A stretch of DNA of 64,000 nt, taken from JAQBVV01 sp965249205. Lineage in GTDB: Bacteria; Acidobacteriota; Vicinamibacteria; Vicinamibacterales; UBA2999. The DNA lies in contig CBDFLL010000005.1 in assembly GCA_965249205.1 (NCBI GenBank), positions 372,001 through 436,000 on the forward strand. The letters are read 5' to 3'. Of this stretch, positions 7,204 to 15,581 are shown piece by piece. Positions within the stretch are counted from its first letter, which is position 1. Each line of letters begins with the position of its first letter. The notes under the pieces were generated by a model. It did not search any database, was not told the origin of the DNA, and was given only the letters and a program-made list of their open reading frames with translations. Position numbers and translations under genes: made by a program.

Positions 7204-8662
7204 TGGGTGAATTCAACTGGTCGTCGCAACGCCTCGATGATGAGGTACTGCGATGCAGAAACGGAAACGAAGAAGGTCAGACCGGGCGGGCCGGCCTGCG
7301 ATGCGTTCGCCTGGTCGGCCGCCGGTCGCGGGGCGCGAGGAGCAGCGCCGGTTCTGGAAGGCGATCGCCCGGGGGCTGTCGAGTGAGGATGCCGCGGTGT
7401 CATGTGGTGTGTCGGCGCCCGTGGGCGGTCGTTGGTTCCGTGAGAGCGGTGGTATGCCGTCGATCAGTGTGGCGCCCCGATCGGCTTGTTACCTGTCGTT
7501 CGCGGAGCGAGAAGAGATTGCGATCCTGAGCGCTCAGGGTGCCGGGGTGCGCGACATAGCCGGTCGGCTCCGTAGAGCCCCGTCGACGGTTTCGCGAGAG
7601 CTGCATCGCAATGCGGCGACTCGGAGCGGTGGTCTGGAGTATCGGGCGTCGACAGCGCAGTGGCACAGCGACCGACGTGCCAGGCGCCCGAAGACCGCCA
7701 AGCTGGCCGCGAATGATCGGCTGAGGATCTACGTGCAGGACCGCCTCGCGGGCACGGTCATGGCTGAGGACGGGACGCCCGTGCTTGGCCCACGCGTGGG
7801 CTCCTGGGGTGGTCGACGTCATGGCCGCCGCCAGGACCGACATTGGGCGACGGCGTGGAGCCCGCAGCAGATCGCCCGTCGGCTCCGGCTAGAGTATCCC
7901 GACGATGCATCGATGAGGGTCTCGCACGAAGCCATTTACCAAGCGCTGTACATCCAGGGGCGGGGGGCACTGCGCCGCGACCTGACGGCATGCCTGCGCA
8001 CCGGACGGGCGTTGCGCGTGCCGAGGGCCCGCCGCCGGAGTCGTGGCAAGGCGTTTGTCGGCCCCGCGATCATGATCAGCGAGCGGCCCGCCGAGGCCGC
8101 GGACCGAGCGGTTCCTGGACACTGGGAAGGCGACCTGATCATCGGACTTGGCAGCTCCGCGATCGGCACATTGGTTGAACGCACCACCCGATTCACGATG
8201 TTGCTCCACCTGCCCCGCATGGCCGAACGTGGCCGACGCAGGGTCAGGAACGGTCCGGCGCTTGCCGGGCATGGCGCCGAAGCCGTACGGGATGCGATCA
8301 CGTCGACGATCGCGACGCTCCCTGATCAGCTTCGTCGGTCACTGACCTGGGACCAAGGCGCGGAGATGGCCCAGCACGCCCAACTGCGTATCGACACGGG
8401 GCTGCAGGTATTCTTCTGCGACCCCCGCAGTCCGTGGCAGCGCGGCACGAACGAGAACACCAACGGCCTCCTGCGCCAGTACTTCCCCAAAGGGACTGAC
8501 CTCAGTCGGTACAACGCTCGCGACAGCGCGGCTGTCGCGGCCACACTCAACCGCCGACCGCGGAAGACTCTCAGTTGGAGAACTCCATCCGAAGCCTTCA
8601 ACGAACTGCTACGCTCACACCAGTGAGGACGTGTTGCGACGACCCCTTGAAATCACCCAGTA
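7201..8662 (+). mobile_element. IS30-family insertion sequence with 30-bp terminal repeats
   Basis: Bases 7201-7230 and the reverse complement of 8633-8662 match at 27 of 30 positions, framing one IS30-type transposase gene that fills almost the whole element (about 1.46 kb). The last 7-8 bases of each arm could instead belong to the flanking IS3 remnants, which read CAGTAC at the same place. The element looks complete and may be functional. Its two flanks are C-terminal pieces of two different IS3 transposases in opposite orientation. Confidence 0.8.
7253..8626 (+). CDS. IS30-family transposase
   Basis: A 457-residue protein with an N-terminal helix-turn-helix (YLSFAEREEIAILSAQGAGV then DIAGRLRRAPSTVSREL), a second DNA-binding region (WSPQQIARRLRLEYP, VSHEAIYQALYIQG) and the DDE catalytic core: GHWEGDLIIG (first Asp), LTWDQGAEM (second Asp) and RGTNENTNGLLRQYFPKGTD (Glu). 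It is longer than classic IS30 transposase because of an extra N-terminal helix-turn-helix-like stretch, as in many high-GC IS30 members. No frameshift is visible. Confidence 0.9.
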   Translation: MQKRKRRRSDRAGRPAMRSPGRPPVAGREEQRRFWKAIARGLSSEDAAVSCGVSAPVGGRWFRESGGMPSISVAPRSACYLSFAEREEIAILSAQGAGVRDIAGRLRRAPSTVSRELHRNAATRSGGLEYRASTAQWHSDRRARRPKTAKLAANDRLRIYVQDRLAGTVMAEDGTPVLGPRVGSWGGRRHGRRQDRHWATAWSPQQIARRLRLEYPDDASMRVSHEAIYQALYIQGRGALRRDLTACLRTGRALRVPRARRRSRGKAFVGPAIMISERPAEAADRAVPGHWEGDLIIGLGSSAIGTLVERTTRFTMLLHLPRMAERGRRRVRNGPALAGHGAEAVRDAITSTIATLPDQLRRSLTWDQGAEMAQHAQLRIDTGLQVFFCDPRSPWQRGTNENTNGLLRQYFPKGTDLSRYNARDSAAVAATLNRRPRKTLSWRTPSEAFNELLRSHQ

Positions 8663-8939
8663 CACCAGCTACGCTTTCGGCAAGCGGTGCCGCGAAGCCG
8701 GCGTCATGCCGTCCATGGGGTCAACGGGTGATGCGTACGACAACGCGATGGCCGAGAGTTTCTTCGCCACGCTTGAGCGCGAAGTGCTCAAGCGGCGGCG
8801 GTTCCACAGTCAGGCCGAGGCGCGGATGGCGATCTTCCAGTGGCTGGAGGGCTGGTACAATCCGCACCGACGCCACTCGGCCCTCGGCTATGTGTCACCC
8901 ATCAACTACGAGAGGAGACAGCTGCCGCAGAGTGCTTGA
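8656..8939 (+). pseudogene. IS3-family OrfB, C-terminal fragment (second type)
   Basis: Reads TQYTSYAFGKRCREAGV, GDAYDNAMAESFFATLERE and WYNPHRRHSALGYVSPINYE, another IS3 OrfB end. Its sequence differs clearly from the fragment at 6930-7203, and it points the other way. It is cut at the same conserved QYTS codons by the right end of IS30. Confidence 0.8.
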
Positions 8940-8945
8940 AACCCA

Positions 8946-9701
8946 AGTCCGTACCCGTCCACGAAACCGGGGCAGGTCCACTACTGCTATCCCTTGACCG
9001 TCACCGACTTCGCCAGCCGGTACCTGATTACCTGCGACGCCCTCTCGACGACGCAGGAGCGGTATGCCTTCGCCGTCTTTGAGCGCACCTTCAAGGACTT
9101 CGGGCTCCCCAGCGCTATCCGGACCGACAATGGGGTGCCCTTTGCGTCCCCCAATGCCCTGTATGGCCTCAGCAAGTTGTCGGTCTGGTGGTTACGCTTG
9201 GGGATCGACATCGAGCGCATCCAGCCCGGGCACCCCGAGCAGAACGGCCGCCACGAGCGGATGCATCTGACGTTGAAAACCGAAGCCACCAAGCCGGCCG
9301 TGGCCAACGTCCTGCAACAGCAGGCGCGCTTCGATGCCTTCCTCGAACGCTTCAACCACGAACGCCCCCATCAAGCGCTGGGCATGCAGGTCCCTGGTGA
9401 GGTCCACCGGCCGTCACCTCGACCGTATCAGGGGCTCAGCGACCTGGACTATCCGTGGCATGACTGGACGGCCACCGTGACGACCTGCGGCCGCATCTGC
9501 TACAAACGGCGCAAGATCAATCTGAGCTTGGTGTTCGCGGGCCAGAACGTCGGCGTGCGGCAAGTGAGCGACCGCGTCTGGCTCGTGAGCTTCATGCAGT
9601 ACGATCTCGGCTACTTCGATGACGAAACCAGCCGCCTTGAACCGATCGGTAACCCATTTGGTCCGAAAGTGTCCCCAATCTTCAGTAGCAGATCCGTTTA
9701 G
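8946..9701 (+). pseudogene. IS481-family transposase lacking its N-terminal DNA-binding domain
   Basis: The frame runs from the end of the IS3 fragment into CYPLTVTDFASRYLITC (first Asp), IRTDNGVPFASPNALYGL (second Asp) and HPEQNGRHERMHLTLK (Glu), then FNHERPHQALGM and the family's C-terminal beta region. The DDE triad is intact but roughly the first 150 residues with the helix-turn-helix and the start codon are gone. The first possible start, a TTG at 8994, lies inside the catalytic domain. It is probably inactive. Confidence 0.8.
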
Positions 9702-9836
9702 GGTCCGAGGGTGACTGTACTCCGTTTCGGCTGCCAGCTTCTCTGCGTAGTGGGCCCGCCTAAATATAACAAAACACAAGAGAAACGCTAGATGTTAGGC
9801 TGTGGACAAGACGGCCGGCAAGACTAAGCGTATAGT

Positions 9837-9849
9837 CTTATCCTCTTAT
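9837..9849. repeat. Two CTTAT repeats with 8-bp period, downstream end of the partition cassette
   Basis: CTTAT occurs at 9837 and 9845, the reverse complement of the ATAAG motif in the arrays upstream of parA and with the same 8-bp spacing. The site touches the end of the small gene, so the motif brackets the cassette. Confidence 0.45.
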
Positions 9850-10118
9850 TACCGCCCTCGGCCCTTGATGTCGTAAGTCTTTTCCAGAGCCTCGAGCACC
9901 AACGTCAGCATGGATTTGTCTTCATGGAGGGCGCGAGTCTTCAGGGCTTTGTGAATCGAGCGTGGAAAGTTGTAGGTGGCTCTGATAGAGCCTTCGGGCG
10001 GTACGCCCTTCTTCCGCTTGGCTACTACTGGCGTGTTGTCCGCGCTCTTGGCCGTCGCGGCACCCCCGATAAAACTGTCAACGTCGAACTTAGGCTTTGG
10101 GGGTGTTTTCATCGTCAT
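9849..10118 (-). CDS. Small putative ribbon-helix-helix partner of ParA (ParG/CopG-like)
   Basis: An approximately 90-residue basic protein whose C-terminal half, IRATYNFPRSIHKALKTRALHEDKSMLTLVLEALEKTY, fits a ribbon-helix-helix DNA-binding unit: a short strand, then two helices. The N-terminal half is Lys/Pro-rich and probably disordered, as in ParG. Its start overlaps the 3' end of parA by 23-44 bases depending on which of three in-frame ATGs is used; the one at 10118 follows GGAAT. The gene order parA then a small DNA-binding protein is that of type Ib plasmid partition systems, in which this protein binds the centromere and represses the operon. Confidence 0.6.
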   Translation of the reverse strand: MTMKTPPKPKFDVDSFIGGAATAKSADNTPVVAKRKKGVPPEGSIRATYNFPRSIHKALKTRALHEDKSMLTLVLEALEKTYDIKGRGR

Positions 10119-10752
10119 AGATTCCGAGTTCACGAGCTAGTTGATAAAGTTCTTGAGCCGCCTTCCCTTCTGGTTCCCACTCCCCCACCCCCTGGCCCTC
10201 GCCAATGGCACGGGGCCAGGCTGTGCGGCTCTGAAGCACGGAGGTCATCAGGGTCATCCCCCGTTTCTCCAGTCCCGATTGAAGGCTCTGCAGAGCCTCT
10301 TTAGCGATAATTGTAGGAGGGGCCTGATTCAAGACGACCCGGGCATCGACTGTGGTTCCGGTTGTGAGTTCGTCGATGACGTTAAAAACGTCCTCCGCTG
10401 CCCAGGCGTCAAAAACGGACGGCACCATTGGGATGACGATGGTATTAGCGGCAATCAGGGCGCTTCTGAAAACCGGAGCATCACGCCCTCCGACGTCGAT
10501 GAAAACGAAGTCATAGGCGGCTGCGAGATCCGGAAGCTGCTTGTGTATGATCGGTTGTAAGAGCTGAATTCCGGTGAATTTCGGTCTTGAGTCCTCTCTA
10601 GCGTTCAGGAACTGCAGGCTGCTGGCTTGGGGGTCAGCGTCGACCAGAAGCACCTTGGAGCCCTTTGAGGCGGCCACAATTGCCAAATTGACGGCCAGGG
10701 TCGACTTCCCTACCCCTCCTTTGGTGTTTGCGACGGCATAAACGTTAGGCAT
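10090..10752 (-). CDS. parA: ParA-family partition ATPase (type Ib-like)
   Basis: A 220-residue Walker-type ATPase with the deviant Walker A KGGVGKST at residues 11-18, carrying both signature lysines, VDADPQAS, and FVFIDVGGRDAPVF as Walker B region. It lacks an N-terminal helix-turn-helix, which places it with short type Ib ParA proteins that segregate plasmids together with a small centromere-binding protein. The start codon lies inside a run of three ATAAG repeats, so binding there would repress expression. No Shine-Dalgarno is visible before the start. Local GC content is lower than in the surrounding genes, consistent with plasmid origin. Confidence 0.85.
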   Translation of the reverse strand: MPNVYAVANTKGGVGKSTLAVNLAIVAASKGSKVLLVDADPQASSLQFLNAREDSRPKFTGIQLLQPIIHKQLPDLAAAYDFVFIDVGGRDAPVFRSALIAANTIVIPMVPSVFDAWAAEDVFNVIDELTTGTTVDARVVLNQAPPTIIAKEALQSLQSGLEKRGMTLMTSVLQSRTAWPRAIGEGQGVGEWEPEGKAAQELYQLARELGIYDDENTPKA

Positions 10753-10774
10753 AAGATTATAAGGCCATAAGTTT
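10751..10774. repeat. ATAAGNNN array (three units, 8-bp period) at the parA start
   Basis: ATAAG begins at 10751, 10759 and 10767, three perfect steps of 8 bp, overlapping the parA start codon. One inverted copy (CTTAT) lies at 10786. Short tandem sites with a fixed 7-8 bp step are the usual operators or centromeres of ribbon-helix-helix partition proteins. Confidence 0.55.
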
Positions 10775-10844
10775 AATTGTATCCTCTTATTCTGTGCTTC
10801 TCGGAATTGAGAGTCAAGGGCCTGGCCTGTGGAAAGCTAGCGTA

Positions 10845-10868
10845 ATAAGATAATAAGACTATAAGATA
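10845..10868. repeat. Second ATAAGNNN array upstream of parA
   Basis: ATAAG begins at 10845, 10853 and 10861, again with exact 8-bp spacing and in the same orientation as the array at 10751. The two arrays are about 94 bp apart in the AT-rich parA upstream region, a likely centromere-like site. Confidence 0.5.
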
Positions 10869-10919
10869 ATACGTGTGTCTGTATCCCTCTAAGGCAAAGG
10901 TCTCCCAGGGGGAGCCCGC

Positions 10920-11091
10920 CTATCGATTCCGTTCCTCTGGATTTCTCGCGGTGTGCACGACCGCGACAATGACTACGGTGTCGACCTCAACGATATAGAC
11001 CACGACGTAGGGGAAAGAGCCGAGTCTCGCCACACGGCGATTGTGGTCATCGAGAGGGTAGGCTCGGGGATAGCGGAGAATGCCCCGGCCG
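10920..11091 (-). pseudogene. ParE-type toxin, C-terminal fragment
   Basis: Reading the minus strand towards a TAG at 10920 gives RYPRAYPLDDHNRRVARL, then GSFPYVVVYIVEVDTVVIV and VVHTARNPEE, a good match to the second half of ParE/RelE plasmid toxins. Upstream of RYPRAY the similarity moves to another frame (PQEAAHAAGA), which suggests a frameshift, and the N-terminus and antitoxin are missing. It lies next to the partition cassette, as plasmid toxin genes often do. Confidence 0.55.
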
Positions 11092-11169
11092 CGTGTGCGG
11101 CCTCCTGGGGCAATCCTCGAGCCCAGATAGCCGTCGCATCCCGGCGCGTTTGGGGGACCGGGTTTCTAG

Positions 11170-11562
11170 GACCACTACGACGGTGAGTCTGCGGCCCGCG
11201 AGCTGATCGACGATCTGACGGGGAAGTTCCTGGACTCGTACGAGTCCGGCCTCGCACTGCATGCGTCCATAGAGGGCGCGGCGCTCGCGACGGACGAGGC
11301 GGACATCGCCATCGCGGTGATCCTGCACCGGATTCCGGTCGGTTTGGTGATTTTGTGGATGCTGGAACCCCGTCACGGGTTCGTCGGAGGCGCACTCGGC
11401 GTTGGGGCGATCGCCGTCGCCATGGTGATCGGCTACACGGTGGGCATGGCGCTAATTGTCGACAGCGGCGGCGTGGAGCTCTACCAAGCGTTCGTCGGCG
11501 GGTCTCTACTGCACGTCGTGTTTCACCAGAGCCGACACGACCACCGTCATGAACACCACTGA
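11170..11562 (+). pseudogene. C-terminal fragment of a ZIP-like membrane transporter
   Basis: An open frame without a good start encodes ELIDDLTGKFLDSYESG, ILHRIPVGLVILWML, then two hydrophobic segments (GALGVGAIAVAMVIGYTVGM and YQAFVGGSLLHVVFH) and a His-rich tail. The LHRIPVGL and AFVGGSLLHVV patterns resemble the metal-binding helices and last helix of ZIP family metal transporters. A stop just upstream of 11170 shows the N-terminal part is missing. The family call is tentative. Confidence 0.35.
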
Positions 11563-11576
11563 GACGCGACGCCGGC

Positions 11577-11800
11577 TCGGATTCGAACGCCTACATCGAA
11601 TCGTTCAACAGCCGGTTCCGGGACGAGTGCTTCAAACGAGCACTGGTTCACGAGCCTGGCGCATGCGCAGGCTAAACCGTACCGGGATCGTCGGAGACCT
11701 CATTGCTTGGGATGATGAGGTCTATGGGACGTCCAAGTCGGTATTTGCGGAGATGCGGGAGCGAGCGGTCAGGATGATCGAGGAGCGCGGAAGGGGGGGT
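11577..11800 (+). pseudogene. Two small IS3-family pieces (OrfB end, OrfA start)
   Basis: At 11577-11680 the frame reads AYIESFNSRFRDECF, then shifts into EHWFTSLAHAQA, an IS3 OrfB segment. At about 11726-11800 MGRPSRY is followed, one frame away, by EMRERAVRMIEERG, the start of an IS3 OrfA. The bases between them (ACCGTACCGGGATCGTCGGAG) resemble the sequence before the OrfA at 5110, so a 5' end of a related IS3 was joined to the tail of another. Both parts are frameshifted. Confidence 0.6.
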
Positions 11801-11978
11801 GTCGTGGTGACGTATACACCAACCAGACACCTGCCTCGGGTTCACAAAATTCCCTAACGTACGATTATAGACTCTCATTTCCCGCTGGTACGAGCCAACG
11901 GTCCCGGCGGTGCGTGTAATTCAACGTGCAACAGGCCCGTGCCAAACACGAGCCTGACTCACAGTAAAGGAGGATCCA

Positions 11979-14654
11979 TTGAAGTCGACCTTTCTGAAGG
12001 CCATTGGCCTGTCGCCGCGTGTCGTCGCGTCGCTGGCCGTCCTGGCGCTGGCATGGGCGCCCGCCGGGGCCGACGCGCGCGGCGCGGCGCAAGGCGAACC
12101 ACAGGAGCAGATCGAGGAACTCAGCCGGGTGCTCGGGGTGACACCGGCGGAGATTGAAGCGCTGGGCCTGTCGCCAGAGGAGATGCAGCGCCTGCTCGAC
12201 GGGTTCACCACGGAAACAGTGGTTGTCGGCTCCAGGGGGCAGCCGCGGACGGTGACCGCATCACCGGTGCCGGTGGACGTGCTCTCGCCCGCCGACCTCA
12301 CCAGCCAGGGCACCATCAACCTACAGGACCAACTCCGGACGGTGGTGCCGTCGTTTAATGTCAACACCCAGCCGATTAGCGACGCCTCTACGGTCGTTCG
12401 GCCGGCGATGCTGCGCAACCTGGCCCCGGACCACACGCTGGTCCTGGTCAATGGTAAGCGCCGCCACCGCTCGTCGATCATCGATTGGCACGGTGGCAAC
12501 GGCGTGGCGTTCGGATCGCAGGGCCCCGATATCTCGGCCATCCCGGCGATCGCCCTGCGGCAGGTCGAGGTGTTGCGGGATGGTGCGGCTGCGCAATACG
12601 GCTCGGACGCGATTGCCGGCGTGCTGAACTTCCAACTCAAGGACGCCGCCTCCGGCGGCGCCATCGAGTACCACACCGGCATCTTCGGCCACGGCGACGG
12701 CGAGGCCATGACCGTTGCCGCCAACGTCGGTCTGCCGCTGGGCACTACTGGATTTGCCAACCTTAGCCTGGAGTACGGCGGCTCGAACCCTACCAACCGG
12801 AGCGCGCCACGCAGTGACGCGATCGCCCTCATCGCGGCCGGGAACACCGACGTGGTGTCCGAGACGCCGCAGATCTGGGGATCGCCTGACATCGACGACG
12901 ACCTCAAGCTCTTCGGAAATTTCGGCTACACATCCGCGGCCGGGGTGCAGGTCTATAGCCACACCAACTACGCCAGCAAGCGGGTGACCGGTGGCTTCTT
13001 CTTCCGCAACCCGAATACGCGGGGCGGCGTCTTCAGCGGCGACGGCGGCGAGACGCTGCTGATCGGCGACGTGTTGCGAGCTAACGAGACGGGGTCGGCG
13101 AATTGTCCGACGGTGGCCATCACCGACAACGTCGCCGACCCGGTCGCCCTGCGGCAGGTGTTCGACGACCCGAACTGCTTCTCGTTCCGGGAGCGGTTTC
13201 CGGGCGGCTTCACGCCGAACTTTGGCGGCGAGGCGCAGGACATGTCGTTCGTCGGCGGCATCCGCGGCTTCGCCACCGACGGCTCTACTTGGGACGTGAG
13301 CGGATCGCTCGGCGCCCACGAGACCGACCTCTTCATCACCGACACCGTCAACGCCTCGCTCGGCCCCGACACGCCCACCTCGTTCAAGCTCGGCAGCAAC
13401 CGACAGCGGGAGGTCGCGCTCCACGCCGACGTGTCCTACGCCGCCACCGACATGATCAACATCGCGGCCGGCGCGGAATGGCGGAACGAGCAGTACGAGA
13501 CCCGCGCAGGGGATCCCGCGTCGTGGACGGTCGGCCCCTATGGCCGTGGACAGGGATTCTCCGCCGGCTCCAACGGATTCTTCGGCTACGGGCCGATGGC
13601 GGCGGGCACCTGGAGCCGGCGCAACGTCGCGGTCTACGGTGACATCGAGCTGACCGGCGCCGAGGACGACTGGACGCTCGGATCGGCCGTTCGGATCGAG
13701 CACTTCGACGATTTCGGCCCGACGATGAACAGCAAGCTTTCCGGCCGCGTCGGCTTCGTGCGCGCCAGCGTGAGCAGCGGGTTCCGCGCCCCAACGCCGG
13801 GCCAGCAGAACGGGTTCAACATCTCGACCATCTTCGACCCGGCGCTCGGCGATCTCGTGAACAACGGCACCATCCCGTCGATCTCGCCGGTGGCGGCGCT
13901 CCGCGGCGGCGTGTCGCTCGCGCCGGAAACGTCAATCAACTACACCGCCGGTGTCGTCTTCGACACCGGGCCGTTCACTTTCACGGCTGATTACTTCCGG
14001 ATCACCGTGTCCGACCGGATCGGGATCACGAGCGACTTTACCCTCACGACAGCGGAGATCGACACCCTGCTGGCGGAGGGCGTGACGGCCGCCCGCGATC
14101 TGCGGCGGTTCCGGTTCTTCACCAACGCGTTCGCCACCGCGTCCCAGGGGATCGATCTGGTGTCGACCTTCACGCCGGTCGCGTTGCGCGGCAACACCAT
14201 CATCAGAGCCGTCTTCAACTACACCGACACCGCGGTGACCGACAACGACAAGGGGCTGCTCAACGACCGGCGCCGAGCCGAGTTCGCCTACGCGCTACCG
14301 CGAACCCGCTCGAACATCGGGCTGACTCAGCAGTTCGGGCGGGTGAGCCTGTTCGCTCGGGTGAATTACTTCGGCGGCTGGTACGACTACGACAGCGGGT
14401 TTGCACAGATCTACTTGCCATCCGGCGGCATCGAGCAGGGCTTCTTCGCCGGCCGGCCGATTGTTGACCTCGAGGCGAGCATTGGGCTGGGCGGCGGCAC
14501 GACGCTGGCCGTCGGCGGCCAGAACGCGTTCAACACCTTCCCGGACGAGAGTGCGCGCGCGCGGTCCGTCGGCGAGAAATACAGCGAGTACACGCCGTGG
14601 GGCTTCAACGGCGCCTTCTACTACACACGCCTCAACTACGCCTGGGGCCGGTAG
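11979..14654 (+). CDS. TonB-dependent outer-membrane receptor
   Basis: A complete receptor of 891 residues. The start is a TTG at 11979 with AAAGGAGG ending five bases upstream. It has a signal peptide (hydrophobic residues 14-33), a short helical N-terminal segment (EQIEELSRVLGVTPAEIEAL), a TonB box near TETVVVGSR (78-86), the plug domain (about 88-215, with VLVNGKRRHR, ALRQVEVLRDG, AAQYGSDAIAGVLNF) and a 22-strand-type barrel ending in YYYTRLNYAWGR. The plug signatures are those of TonB receptors for siderophores, cobalamin or oligomeric nutrients; the ligand is unknown. It is paralogous to the receptor at the window start and stands alone. Confidence 0.92.
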   Translation: MKSTFLKAIGLSPRVVASLAVLALAWAPAGADARGAAQGEPQEQIEELSRVLGVTPAEIEALGLSPEEMQRLLDGFTTETVVVGSRGQPRTVTASPVPVDVLSPADLTSQGTINLQDQLRTVVPSFNVNTQPISDASTVVRPAMLRNLAPDHTLVLVNGKRRHRSSIIDWHGGNGVAFGSQGPDISAIPAIALRQVEVLRDGAAAQYGSDAIAGVLNFQLKDAASGGAIEYHTGIFGHGDGEAMTVAANVGLPLGTTGFANLSLEYGGSNPTNRSAPRSDAIALIAAGNTDVVSETPQIWGSPDIDDDLKLFGNFGYTSAAGVQVYSHTNYASKRVTGGFFFRNPNTRGGVFSGDGGETLLIGDVLRANETGSANCPTVAITDNVADPVALRQVFDDPNCFSFRERFPGGFTPNFGGEAQDMSFVGGIRGFATDGSTWDVSGSLGAHETDLFITDTVNASLGPDTPTSFKLGSNRQREVALHADVSYAATDMINIAAGAEWRNEQYETRAGDPASWTVGPYGRGQGFSAGSNGFFGYGPMAAGTWSRRNVAVYGDIELTGAEDDWTLGSAVRIEHFDDFGPTMNSKLSGRVGFVRASVSSGFRAPTPGQQNGFNISTIFDPALGDLVNNGTIPSISPVAALRGGVSLAPETSINYTAGVVFDTGPFTFTADYFRITVSDRIGITSDFTLTTAEIDTLLAEGVTAARDLRRFRFFTNAFATASQGIDLVSTFTPVALRGNTIIRAVFNYTDTAVTDNDKGLLNDRRRAEFAYALPRTRSNIGLTQQFGRVSLFARVNYFGGWYDYDSGFAQIYLPSGGIEQGFFAGRPIVDLEASIGLGGGTTLAVGGQNAFNTFPDESARARSVGEKYSEYTPWGFNGAFYYTRLNYAWGR

Positions 14655-14711
14655 CGCGCAGGGTGCCGAGCAGCCATGTAGCGAAAAACAATCCGCTCGT
14701 TCTGGCCCCCC

Positions 14712-15072
14712 CGGAGGTCAAGGCCGTCCAGCGGTGCGGATTGCCACGCCCGAAACGGCGCCGTGGTCTTCGCCACGAATCGCCGGCTGACGCTGCTCTT
14801 GCTCGTGCCGCGACTCACGACCCCTGCAGGCCCCGACTCGAGACTCCGCGCATAGTGGCGGGTCGCCACGACCACCAGCATCTGCTCAACGACGCGGTGA
14901 TTCAGGGGATCGGCCTGGGCCACCGCTTGGAAGGTCGGCAGCGGGACTTCGCGGCCCTCGGCCCGCCCGCGGGGCCGCTGCATGGCGACCTTCCGGCCCC
15001 CGAGGACGACCTCGCTGGGCACGGTGCCCGCACGCGAGGCGTGGCGGGCGGCGTGATGGGCGTACCGCCGGG
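14712..15072 (-). pseudogene. IS256-family transposase, N-terminal/central fragment
   Basis: The minus-strand frame encodes VLGGRKVAMQRPRGRA, EVPLPTFQAVAQ, HRVVEQMLVVVATRHYARSLE, GTSKSSVSRRFVAKT and WQSAPLDGLDL, the first third of a Mutator/IS256 transposase. It ends at LDGLDL, where the first catalytic Asp should follow. The missing C-terminal part of a similar transposase is found in the opposite orientation at 16556-17072. Confidence 0.72.
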
Positions 15073-15077
15073 CCGCA

Positions 15078-15154
15078 CAACGCCCCTCGTGTTCTGTGTT
15101 GACGAGAAGAGCCAGATTCAGGCCCTGCAACGATCGCAATTTGCTCTGTTATGA
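15078..15154 (+). pseudogene. IS630-family fragment, second copy
   Basis: Reads LVFCVDEKSQIQALQRSQF before a stop, nearly identical to the fragment inside 6550-6880 and likewise fused to the antitoxin operator. It is an inverted duplicate relative to the first copy. Confidence 0.65.
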
Positions 15155-15168
15155 TTAACGTCAATCAT
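15151..15168. promoter_or_regulatory. Second copy of the antitoxin operator palindrome
   Basis: The reverse complement of the palindrome at 6529-6546 is conserved here, 18 bases before a copy of the TTG start. With the downstream gene destroyed, this site could only act as a decoy or weak promoter. Confidence 0.4.
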
Positions 15169-15185
15169 TTAATCAGGAGTCGTCC

Positions 15186-15243
15186 TTGGGCACCCCCGCA
15201 ACCCCTCTGATTCACCACCTCTCCATTACCGAGGCTCGCCGCA
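15186..15243 (+). pseudogene. Antitoxin N-terminal stub (duplicate)
   Basis: TTG followed by GTPATPLIHHLSITEARRNL, the same as the first 22 codons of the Phd/YefM antitoxin at 6200-6511 with a Pro to Ser change. It is then fused to unrelated sequence after NLGG, so no functional antitoxin is made. Confidence 0.75.
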
Positions 15244-15245
15244 AC

Positions 15246-15383
15246 CTCGGCGGTCGCGGGACCTTCGCGCTCAGGATGTGCATCATCAACCACACCACGT
15301 CCTGGAACGACGTGCGCAAGACCCTGGAGGCCGTCGAGCGCTTCGGGCGAGAGGCGCTGTCGAAGAGCGCCGCGCCCGCATGA
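15246..15383 (+). pseudogene. C-terminal stub of a PLP-dependent decarboxylase
   Basis: In frame with the antitoxin stub, the sequence reads FALRMCIINHTTSWNDVRKT followed by LEAVERFGREAL and a stop. The LRxCIxNHxTTxxDV pattern matches the C-terminal end of group II aromatic-amino-acid/glutamate-type decarboxylases. About 90 percent of the gene is absent. The resulting chimeric frame of 65 codons has an antitoxin start and may be translated, but a function is unlikely. Confidence 0.5.
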
Positions 15384-15581
15384 CGGCATGGTCCGCCGCG
15401 CTTTTCGGCACCCGCCGCTCCAGCGCGGGGACGACCCGCCCGTCGTTGTTCTTCCAGATCGCGGAGTGTTGGTAGTCGTAGCTGCGCGGCGTGGTCCTCC
15501 CGCTGGTCTGAGCGCCAGCGCCCCATTTCCGTGTTCGACGCCTGCGTCGCCGCCCGCCGGTTGAGCGGGCGCAGTTGTCGT

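Noticed and set aside
15184..15383. A new 65-codon fusion gene (antitoxin start plus decarboxylase tail)
   Set aside because: Both parts are truncated scraps joined by rearrangement; there is no sign of selection on the fusion.
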